Origin: Dongia_A sp035695765
GTDB lineage: Bacteria > Pseudomonadota > Alphaproteobacteria > Dongiales > Dongiaceae
Direction: 5' to 3'
Length of the DNA stretch: 64,000 nucleotides
NCBI GenBank assembly: GCA_035695765.1
Contig: DASRRI010000028.1
Location: 1-64,000 of the forward strand
Made by a program: the position numbers and the translations under genes. Under the pieces are notes generated by a model. The model made no database searches, was not told where the DNA came from, and worked only from the letters and a program-made list of their open reading frames with translations. Positions 16,349-23,805 of the stretch are shown here, piece by piece (the stretch's first letter is position 1; each line of letters opens with the position of its first letter).

Positions 16349-17500
16349 CTAGAAGGTGATCGCCGTGCCGATGCCGACTTCGAGACCCTGATAATCGTCG
16401 ACGTTGTCGGCGGTCTCCGGGTCGGTATCGAGCCAAGTGTAGCCGACCTCGCCATCAAGATCGATGCCGGGGCCGAGCGCGTAGTTCGCGGTCACGACGG
16501 CGCGGTCCATCGTGAAATCGTCGCTGCTTCCGTCGACGTCCGCCAGCTGGTGCGAGTATTGCGCACCGAAGGTCCAGGCATCCATGGTGTAGGCAACGCC
16601 GCCGCCGGCGACCCACGCATCGACATTGTCGCCGGTGTCGAAGGTGGCGAGGTTGTTGTAGTACTCGAACACGCCGCCGACCGAGAACTGGCCGAAGGTC
16701 AGGTTCACGTCCGCCTGATAGAATTGCTGCTTGTCCCGGTCCGGTCCGGGGCTCTTCTCGACGTGGCCTTCGAACGATCCGCCGGCGCCGGCGTCGAGGC
16801 CCCAGCCATCGCCCTCATACTGATAGGTCGCATAGGCGGCGACGTTGTGGCGCGATTCCTCGTCTTCGTTGATCGGCATGCCGACATGCGGTCCGACGCC
16901 ATCGATCTGGTCTTCATCGCCACCATTCGGCGTATAGGACAAGGCCAGCTGGAAGCCGCCGAAGTTTGGCGTGATATAGACCAGCTTCTGCGCATCTTCC
17001 TTGTCGTCGACGCCGACGCAGGCCGCGTTCGAGGTGAGCGCCGGAAAGCCGGCCGCGAACGCGTCGTTGTTGGCGCCCCACTGGTTTGGCGAGAAAGCGG
17101 AGAAGTTGGTGGTTCCGCCCGGTGGCAGGATACAGGCGCCGGCCAGCGCATCGTCCTGCGAGCCGACCCGCACTTCGCCGAAGCCGCCGGAGAAATAGGC
17201 CCAGGCCTCGTCGATCTGGTCGTTGCTGTTCTCACCCTCGAGCTCGACATGGGCACCGACCGTCAGGCCGTTATCCAATGTCGTCGAGCCTTCGAAATGC
17301 ACTTCAGCGTCGCTGAAGAGGCCGTCTGTGTTGCGGTCGTTGCCGAGCTCGCCTTCGCTGTCGTCATCGAAGGTCGCCATATAGGCCGAGCGGAAAAAGC
17401 CGCCGACTCCAAGCTTGATTCCGTCGGCTGCCAGCGCGCTGTTGGTGATCATCCCGGCACCGAACAGAGCGGTGCTTCCCAGCAGGGCTACTCTTCTCAT
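16349..17500 (-). CDS. Outer-membrane porin 1 (alphaproteobacterial trimeric type)
   Basis: 383 residues with a signal peptide (cut after NSALA) and then ADGIKLGVGGFFRSAYMATF, the first beta-strand of Rhodobacter-type porins. Alternating beta-strands, acidic loops (FDDDSEGELGNDRNTDG) and a C-terminal Phe (GTAITF), the Bam recognition signal, are all present. The FGEVRVGSQDDA eyelet motif is conserved. It is ~60% identical by eye to porin 2 at 20550-21677. General diffusion of small solutes is the expected role. Confidence 0.9.
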   Translation of the reverse strand: MRRVALLGSTALFGAGMITNSALAADGIKLGVGGFFRSAYMATFDDDSEGELGNDRNTDGLFSDAEVHFEGSTTLDNGLTVGAHVELEGENSNDQIDEAWAYFSGGFGEVRVGSQDDALAGACILPPGGTTNFSAFSPNQWGANNDAFAAGFPALTSNAACVGVDDKEDAQKLVYITPNFGGFQLALSYTPNGGDEDQIDGVGPHVGMPINEDEESRHNVAAYATYQYEGDGWGLDAGAGGSFEGHVEKSPGPDRDKQQFYQADVNLTFGQFSVGGVFEYYNNLATFDTGDNVDAWVAGGGVAYTMDAWTFGAQYSHQLADVDGSSDDFTMDRAVVTANYALGPGIDLDGEVGYTWLDTDPETADNVDDYQGLEVGIGTAITF

Positions 17501-18067
17501 TGGGGGACTCCCTCATGTGGCAAGATGTTGAATCGCCTACCGAAACGTCCCCCTTGACTCAGCGTTCCGAAGCAGGCGCGGCGGAGAGTGGCGGAAACTT
17601 TACCTGGGCTTCAAGCGATAAGTGGTTGAAAAACATTACCCTTCTTGCCAGCTGGATTAGGAATTTGCAACCTTGAGCCGTAACCAGCTCGGTTCCAGAA
17701 ATCGAAAGATGTCGACGCGTTCAGTAAGGAATTTAACCATATTCCGTAATAAATTCAGCGCATTGCGATATTCGAAGCGAGCTGCGCGTGCGCGCTGGGT
17801 TCAAGACGCAACGCAGCATCTTCGGAACCGTGGATATCCTGCAACGTACGCGTGATTTTTGACCACGGATGGCACGATCGCCGCCTTCGGCCTCCCGGCC
17901 CTTTCCTGTACGATTCGCAAGGCCCTGCAATGAAAGGCCCGCAACTGGATGGGCGGCACCCACGTCATCGCTGCAACTCGGATCTGCGCGATTTTGGGCC
18001 GTGATTCCGCACATCCCGACGGCAGCCGCGGAGCATCTGGCGACGGCCGCCACAATGCGATTGGCGG
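17501..18067. other. 567-bp intergenic region upstream of porin 1
   Basis: No convincing gene is seen. The part at 17720-17780 is relatively AT-rich (AATTTAACCATATTCCGTAA) and probably carries the porin promoter for the minus strand. Short open frames at 17733-18053 and 17869-18206 have no recognisable protein features. Confidence 0.5.
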
Positions 18068-19111
18068 CTATCTGGCAGGCGCCTCAGCCGGATCCAGCAG
18101 GAAACTCAGCAGCGCAAATCGTTGGCCGCGGGTCACCGGCAGCGCCTCATGGAGCAATGAGCAGGAGAAAACCACGGCACCGCCCGCCGGCGGCTTGAAG
18201 CGGTAGTCGCTATATTCGGGGAAGACCAGTTCACCGCCGTCATATTCATCGCTGTTCAGGTTGAGCGTAAGGGCAAACCGCCGGCCGGCGGTGGCCGGCG
18301 TGGTGTTGTCCCGGTGCGGCCGGAAATGGTCGCCGCGATCGGAATCGTAGCAGGCGACCAGCACCCGGTCGAACCGGAAGCTGCCCAGGCAGAATGCCTT
18401 GTTCACTTCCGGACCCAGGCGCCGCCCGATCAAGGCCATCAGGGGCTTGCGCACGGCAGGATCGGACAGCTGATGGTCGCGGCGCTTCTTCAAGTCCTCA
18501 TAGACCCGTTCCACCAGTTCGCCCTTCACCATCGAGGTGAGGGTGCCGGCCTGGTGGCCCATCTGGTGCCAGCGCGCGATCAGCGCACGGCAATCCGCAC
18601 GCGACAGCACGTTGGGCACGATCAGGGCCGGCGCGGTCTGGTGGATCTCGCCCGCTGGTGGAGGCGGCTCCTCGGACCAGCGTGCCAGCGCCCAACGGGC
18701 GAGATCGCCCTGGTCCGAAAGCGCCAGGATGCGCTGGTTGCGGTCAAGCAGGAACGCAAGTGGGCGCGCGCCGGCGGGGCCGGACGGATGCCCGGACATC
18801 TCGCGCACACCTTGGCGAAAGCGTCCCGATGCATCGGCAAAAATACAAGGCGATGGGTCGGCACCTTGTGCGCTGCCGTCGACCAGGAAACAGTCCAGCC
18901 GCGCGGCCCGATAGGCCCCGGCAAGGTCGCGGAGCGATCTGCGCAGCGCCTCGTCGCCGTCCAGGAAGATTGCCATGCCCAGTCCGCGCGCACGCTGGTA
19001 CAGGCTGCGCACCATCCCGGCCTGATCGGGCAGGGCGAAATCAGGGAATCGATCGCCGAGTTCCAACCGATGGCGGGCCCCCGGCACCGCAGTCTGCGCG
19101 GCCACATTCAT
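18068..19111 (-). CDS. Thioredoxin-fold/2OG-Fe(II) dioxygenase fusion, copy 1
   Basis: 347 residues with two domains. Residues ~10-145 have the peroxiredoxin/thioredoxin-like layout (GDRFPDFALPDQAGMVRSL, FLLDRNQRILALSD) but no cysteine at the peroxidatic position (FLDGDEALRRSLRDL). Residues ~160-345 form a prolyl-4-hydroxylase-type double-stranded beta helix: iron ligands His266 and Asp268 in FRPHRDN and His321 in SLLHEALPV, with Arg331 for 2-oxoglutarate. Such enzymes hydroxylate protein or small-molecule substrates. The next gene upstream, 115 bp away, is a close paralogue. Confidence 0.85.
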   Translation of the reverse strand: MNVAAQTAVPGARHRLELGDRFPDFALPDQAGMVRSLYQRARGLGMAIFLDGDEALRRSLRDLAGAYRAARLDCFLVDGSAQGADPSPCIFADASGRFRQGVREMSGHPSGPAGARPLAFLLDRNQRILALSDQGDLARWALARWSEEPPPPAGEIHQTAPALIVPNVLSRADCRALIARWHQMGHQAGTLTSMVKGELVERVYEDLKKRRDHQLSDPAVRKPLMALIGRRLGPEVNKAFCLGSFRFDRVLVACYDSDRGDHFRPHRDNTTPATAGRRFALTLNLNSDEYDGGELVFPEYSDYRFKPPAGGAVVFSCSLLHEALPVTRGQRFALLSFLLDPAEAPAR

Positions 19112-19226
19112 GGGCAGTGAACTGGAAGTCTGAGGTTCCCCATGGCCCTCACACTAGTCGGATCGGAGCGGAATCGGAAGCCTTCCGCCCGGTCGCCACG
19201 CCCCAGCATGGTCGGGCGAGCAGCCG

Positions 19227-20309
19227 CTACGGCCGCCCGGGACCTTGCGCGGCATCCCGCAGAAAGCTCAGCAGCGCGAAACGCTGACCGCGCGTGACCG
19301 GCAATGCCTCGTGCAGCAATGAGCAGGAGAAGAGGATCGCCCCTCCGGTCGGCGGCTTGTAGCGACCGGTGCCATATTCCGGGAACAGCAGCTCGCCGCC
19401 CTCGTACTCCTCGCTGTTGAGATTGATGGTGAGGGCGAACTGGCGATCCGTGGTGGACGGAGTCTGATTGTCGCGGTGGCGCCGGAAATAGTCGCCGCGC
19501 TCGGCATCGTAGCAGACCACATTCGGTCGATCGAAGCGGAAGCGTCGGTAATGGAACGCCTTGTCGAGCTCCGGCGCGATTCGCTTGCCGATCAGCGCAA
19601 GCAGGAACTTCTCCACCTCCGGCTCGGAGATCCGGTGGTCGCGGCGCTTCTTGAGATCCTCATAGACCCGCTGCACCTGCTCGCCTTGCACCAGCGAAGT
19701 CACGGTGCCTTCCGCATGGCCATGGGCTGACCAGCGCTCGATCAAGGTGCGGCACTGGTCGCGGCTCAGCACGTTGGGGATGACGAGGACCGGTGCGGTT
19801 TCGCCGACCTGGCGTCCGGGCTCCTGGGACGGTTCGCGGGACCAGCGCTCCAGCGCCCATTGCGCAAGCTCGTCTTCGTCCGAGAGCGCCAGGATGCGCT
19901 GGTTGCGATCGAGCAAGAAGGCGAGGGGCCGCGGCGCCGGGCCGGCGGGATGCCCCGACATCGCACGCAGGCTCTGGCGGATCCGGCCGGCCTCGTCAGC
20001 GAGAACGCAAGGCCAGGGATCCGCGCCGCGCGCACTCGCGTCGATCGTCACGCAATCCAGCTGGGCCGACTGGTATGTATCGGTCAGCGTGCGCAGCGAT
20101 GTGCGGAGTGCGTCATTGGTATCGAGAAAGACCGCCATCGCATAACCGCGGGCCCGCTGGGTGAAGGCGCGCACGGTGTCGCTCTGATCGGCCAGGATGA
20201 ACTCCGGGAACCGGTCGCCGGCCTCGAGGCGGTGGCGCGCGCCCAGCATCTCTCCCGGCAATTCGGGTGGCGTTTCACTGGCTGCTGGCAACGGCGGCTG
20301 GGTCGCCAT
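19227..20309 (-). CDS. Thioredoxin-fold/2OG-Fe(II) dioxygenase fusion, copy 2
   Basis: 360 residues, a tandem paralogue of copy 1 (shared LLDRNQRILALSD, RVYEDLKKRRDH, LLHEALPVTRGQRFALLSFL). Iron ligands are His278, Asp280 and His333; the 2-oxoglutarate Arg is Arg343. The N-terminal thioredoxin-fold domain again lacks a peroxidatic Cys (FLDTNDALRTSLRTL). Both copies lie between the two porin genes on the same strand. The substrate is unknown. A third, more distant member lies at 34707-35852. Confidence 0.85.
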   Translation of the reverse strand: MATQPPLPAASETPPELPGEMLGARHRLEAGDRFPEFILADQSDTVRAFTQRARGYAMAVFLDTNDALRTSLRTLTDTYQSAQLDCVTIDASARGADPWPCVLADEAGRIRQSLRAMSGHPAGPAPRPLAFLLDRNQRILALSDEDELAQWALERWSREPSQEPGRQVGETAPVLVIPNVLSRDQCRTLIERWSAHGHAEGTVTSLVQGEQVQRVYEDLKKRRDHRISEPEVEKFLLALIGKRIAPELDKAFHYRRFRFDRPNVVCYDAERGDYFRRHRDNQTPSTTDRQFALTINLNSEEYEGGELLFPEYGTGRYKPPTGGAILFSCSLLHEALPVTRGQRFALLSFLRDAAQGPGRP

Positions 20310-20480
20310 GGTCAGGACCGGTCGGGATGTGTCGGGCGGGTCCGCATGGCCCCAGACTAGACCATTTTCCGCCGAACGGGATATCGGTTCGCCGCCGGAA
20401 ATGCCGATGGCGGCGCAGGACCAGGGCCTGGTCCGATTAGTCCCGCTGCTGCTGGAGGCGTCGCTTGGCGCTGCCCTTCA

Positions 20481-20516
20481 CCAAAGAAAATGGGGGAGCG
20501 GTTACCCGCTCCCCCA
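20481..20516 (-). terminator. Rho-independent terminator of porin 2
   Basis: A perfect 11-bp stem (TGGGGGAGCGG / CCGCTCCCCCA, 20491-20516) with a 4-nt loop, followed on the minus strand by TTTTCTTT. It is placed 34 bp after the porin 2 stop. Confidence 0.9.
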
Positions 20517-20549
20517 AAACACTTACTTCCCAGTCAGCTTGCGCTGAAC

Positions 20550-21677
20550 TTAGAAGGTAATGGCAGTGCCAACACCGATTTCGAGCGAATCGTAGTTGTT
20601 GAGCGTCTCGTCCGCGAAGCGGGCGCCGCCACCGCTCTCGTCGGCCCACGTGTAGGCGACCTCGGCATCGAGGTTGATGCCAGGGCCCATCGCGTAGTTG
20701 CCGGTCAACATGGCCCGGTCAACCGAGTCATCGCCGCCGTTGGCGCCGTCGTTGTCGGAGTCGGCGTGCGAGTACTGTGCACCGACGGTCCAGGCGTCCA
20801 TCGTGTAGGCGATACCGGCGCCAGCAACCCAAGCGTCGATATCGTCGTCACCCTGGTTCAGGGCGTCGTTGTAATATTCGAACACGCCACCAACTGCGAA
20901 GTTGCCGAAGGTGACGTTCAGGGCAGCCTGGTAGTCTTGCGATTCATCGCGGTCAGGACCAGGCGTCTGTTCGACGTGGCCTTCGAACGATGCACCGGCA
21001 CCTGCGTTCAGGCCCCAGCCGTCACCCTCGAGGGAGTAGCTGAGGTAGGTCGACAGGTTGTGGCGCGAGGAGTTGTCGTTATTGATCGGCATGCCGACAT
21101 GCGCGCCGCCGCGCTCAGTCTGGTCTTCCGCGTCCGCGCTGGGGTCGTAGGAGAGGCCCAACTGGAAGCCGGCGAAGTTCGGCGAGATGTACAGGAGCTT
21201 CTGGGAGTCACCACCAAGACCGGTGCAGACCGAGTTCGAGGTCAAGGTGTTGGCCGCCCATTCCGGCGGAGAGAAGGCAGAGAAGTTGCCCGTGCCACCC
21301 GGCGGCACGAGGCAGAGCTTGCCCAGCGCGTCGTCCTGCGAGCCGATGCGGACTTCACCGAAACCGCCGGAGAAGTAGATCCACGCTTCGTCGATCTGAT
21401 CGCTCGCGTTCTCGCCTTCCAACTCGATGCGCGCACCGACTTCGAGGCCGTTGTCGAGAACGGTCGAACCGGTGAAGTGCACTTCGGAGTCGGAGAAGAA
21501 GCCGTCGGTATTCGTCTCGTTGCCAGCTTCGCCTTCGGAGTCGTCGTCGAAGTTGACCATGTAAGCGGACTTGAAGAAGCCGCCTAGACCGAGCTTGATC
21601 CCATCAGCCGCGAATGCCGGACTGGCAACCAAGCCAGCGCCGAGCAGGGCCGTGGTACCCAAGAGAACTTTCTTCAT
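20550..21677 (-). CDS. Outer-membrane porin 2
   Basis: 375 residues from the ATG at 21677 (MKKVLLGTTALLGAG), giving a signal peptide cut after PAFA. The open frame begins higher at 21740, but GGGAATCTCGAG before 21677 and the signal peptide decide the start. Porin hallmarks are ADGIKLGLGGFFKSAYMVNF, FGEVRIGSQDDA and the terminal GTAITF. The protein is a close paralogue of porin 1. Its own strong terminator follows. It is likely one of the abundant outer-membrane proteins. Confidence 0.9.
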   Translation of the reverse strand: MKKVLLGTTALLGAGLVASPAFAADGIKLGLGGFFKSAYMVNFDDDSEGEAGNETNTDGFFSDSEVHFTGSTVLDNGLEVGARIELEGENASDQIDEAWIYFSGGFGEVRIGSQDDALGKLCLVPPGGTGNFSAFSPPEWAANTLTSNSVCTGLGGDSQKLLYISPNFAGFQLGLSYDPSADAEDQTERGGAHVGMPINNDNSSRHNLSTYLSYSLEGDGWGLNAGAGASFEGHVEQTPGPDRDESQDYQAALNVTFGNFAVGGVFEYYNDALNQGDDDIDAWVAGAGIAYTMDAWTVGAQYSHADSDNDGANGGDDSVDRAMLTGNYAMGPGINLDAEVAYTWADESGGGARFADETLNNYDSLEIGVGTAITF

Positions 21678-22047
21678 CTCGAGATTCCCTAAGTTTGCGA
21701 TTGCCACCGAGGGAGATTGAAGTTCCCCCGGATGCCCCACGGTTCAAACCCTGCGTGTTTGTCTGGTGCTACCTAGCAACTACGCAGTCACCGGTGACGG
21801 CAGAACCAGCTAAACCATCGGGCTTGAAACCACGCAAACCATCGCCATTGCGGTCCCGGGTGTCAAACCAATTGCGCCATTGGGGGCTCTCGGCTGTGGC
21901 AAATTCCCAAGAGCTGTGGCGATGATGCCACAGATGGGGAGACCGGATCGTAACCCCCGATGATGCAAGGAAAATCGGATCATACTCCTGATTGGCCTGA
22001 CGCGGCCGCGCCCCTTTTGCAGACGGCATAAAGCCGTTTAGTTATCG
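21678..22047. other. 370-bp intergenic region upstream of porin 2
   Basis: The porin 2 ribosome site (GGGAATC) is at the left end. The rest holds no gene I can support; a minus-strand open frame (21769-22029) looks non-coding. Short dyads such as GCTGTGGC...GCCACAG (21913-21933) are present. A promoter for porin 2 is expected here. Confidence 0.45.
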
Positions 22048-22881
22048 TTAAACGAGCGGCCAGTAGCCGAAACGCTGCATCTGTTCCTTGTTCGTCTCGG
22101 CAATCCTGTCAATTTGTGATTGTGTCAGCAGGTCACGCCACTGCCCGGCGCGCCCTGACCGGAAGAACTTTTGGGCGTGGGGCGACTTTTCCTTGAAGCC
22201 CTTCTCGTCCTCCTGCTCGCGCAGTGCCTTGAAGGAGGATTGCTCAATCGCGCGCTCCAGACGGGCACGGGGCGGATTGAGTCCCAGGAACTGGGTGAGC
22301 CCGCCGAAAGTCTTGATCGGATTCTTGAGCATGTCCTCGTAACGCACGATCGCCAGTCCGGGCCGCTGCTGGCTGGTCCAGCTGTCGACATGGATCGACC
22401 AGCTCTTGTGGACCTCGTAGATGATCTTGTCGTTGGTCTTGGTCCCGATCGAGTTGTCCGCCAGGATGTTGACCGTGGTGTCGATGTCGGTGCCGTAATG
22501 GTGCGACAGCGAGACGACGACGTCGAGCGGATTGCGCACCACGTAGATCGCACCGGCCGTCAGGTCCTGATAGATCAGCGGATAGCCGAGGTAGCTGACC
22601 GACGCGTTGTGCGTCTTCACGAAAGTATCATCCTTGCGCCAGGCGCAGATGGCGAGCTGGGCGCCGCGCCGCATGCGGGCGATGTCGAGGGGCTGCCATT
22701 CCTGCCAAGGACGCTTGTCCTGGGCCTCGTACCAGTTGATCGAGGAATCGCTGGTCGAGAAATCGGTGATCTTGTTGATGTCGTAGGATTCGTCCGGGTT
22801 GCGCAGCAGGTTGTGCAGGAATGCCCGCATCCACGTGTTGCCGGACTTCGGATAGCTGGCGATCCAGATGATCTTGGACAT
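22048..22881 (-). CDS. Sulfotransferase family protein
   Basis: 277 residues from the ATG at 22881, where GGGCGGAG precedes. The 5'-phosphosulfate loop SYPKSGNTWMRAFLHNLL is at residues ~9-26. The 3'-phosphate region is YVVRNPLDVVVSLSHHYG with a downstream Ser. Together these identify a PAPS-dependent sulfotransferase (Sulfotransfer_1). It would sulfate a hydroxyl or amino group of a small molecule or glycan; the acceptor is unknown. No PAPS synthesis genes are nearby. Confidence 0.88.
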   Translation of the reverse strand: MSKIIWIASYPKSGNTWMRAFLHNLLRNPDESYDINKITDFSTSDSSINWYEAQDKRPWQEWQPLDIARMRRGAQLAICAWRKDDTFVKTHNASVSYLGYPLIYQDLTAGAIYVVRNPLDVVVSLSHHYGTDIDTTVNILADNSIGTKTNDKIIYEVHKSWSIHVDSWTSQQRPGLAIVRYEDMLKNPIKTFGGLTQFLGLNPPRARLERAIEQSSFKALREQEDEKGFKEKSPHAQKFFRSGRAGQWRDLLTQSQIDRIAETNKEQMQRFGYWPLV

Positions 22882-23161
22882 GTCTCCGCCCTTCAGGGGT
22901 CGTTGCCGGGGCCTCTCATCGGCCCCTGGTAAGGTCGAAATCGACAGGCTTTCGGGCGGTTTGGCGCACTTGACCGCGCCGCGCCATTTCGCGTACCAGA
23001 GTGCTCGCTCACCCGCACGCCAGACCCTTAGGAGGCAGGGCAGTCGGGCGAGCCCAGGATGCACAGGATCAAGGGCGCGCACGAACGCCCAGGCAGTAAG
23101 CCCTTGGCATCCGATGAGAGTGGCGAGGCGTTCTTAGGAAAAGCTTAGAAGGGCCGTCAAT

Positions 23162-23737
23162 ATGAAAGTTGCCGCGATGGGTGGCGAAGCGTGCCACGTG
23201 AGCTCGTGGGCGCGCCGGATGCTCGCGGTGGCGACAGTGCTGGCCCTCGGCCTCACGCTCACCGCCTGCAATTTCGACCTGGGCGGCGAGCCCAAATATC
23301 CCTCGCCCAACCGCCAGAAGCCGGGCTCCAAGGTCCAGTATGAGGACGAGCCGGGCGTATTCGGCGCCGGCGGCATCTTTGGCCCCGACCTGCCGGAGGA
23401 CCAGGGCGGGGGCGGGGGCATCGGCGTCAACAACCTGCTGTGGCGCGCCTCGCTGGACACCGTCTCTTTCATGCCCCTGGTCTCGGCCGATCCGTTCGGC
23501 GGGGTCATCATCACCGACTGGTATACCCCCCCTTCGGCCCCCGACGAGCGGTTCAAGATCAACATCTACATCCTCGGCCGCGCGCTCCGGGCCGACGGCA
23601 TCCGCGCATCTGTGTTCCGTCAGCAGCAGCAAGGCGGAAGCTGGGTCGATGCACCGGTCGCGCTCAACACGGCCACCGACCTTGAGAACTCCATCCTGAC
23701 CCGCGCCCGCCAGATGCGCTTGGCAGGGTCGCAATAG
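23162..23737 (+). CDS. DUF3576 lipoprotein
   Basis: 191 residues. The lipobox LTAC puts the lipidated Cys at residue 36, after a hydrophobic stretch starting near MLAVATVLALG. The conserved core is LLWRASLDTVSFMPL, SADPFGGVIITDWY and INIYILGRALRADGIRASVF. This DUF3576 family is usually next to leuS in alphaproteobacteria, as here (68 bp upstream). Its role is unknown; envelope location is inferred from the lipobox. Confidence 0.88.
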   Translation: MKVAAMGGEACHVSSWARRMLAVATVLALGLTLTACNFDLGGEPKYPSPNRQKPGSKVQYEDEPGVFGAGGIFGPDLPEDQGGGGGIGVNNLLWRASLDTVSFMPLVSADPFGGVIITDWYTPPSAPDERFKINIYILGRALRADGIRASVFRQQQQGGSWVDAPVALNTATDLENSILTRARQMRLAGSQ

Positions 23738-23805
23738 CTTCGGCTTGCAGGCCGGCCGGCAGTTGTTATGGTGCCGGCCGATCCACCTATGCAAGTTAGA
23801 GCCTG

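Noticed and set aside
21736..21756. GGTTCAAACCC, tRNA T-arm-like
   Set aside because: No acceptor, D or anticodon arms fold around it.
21769..22029. 86-codon minus-strand frame upstream of porin 2
   Set aside because: No ribosome site, no family likeness, and it occupies the expected promoter region.
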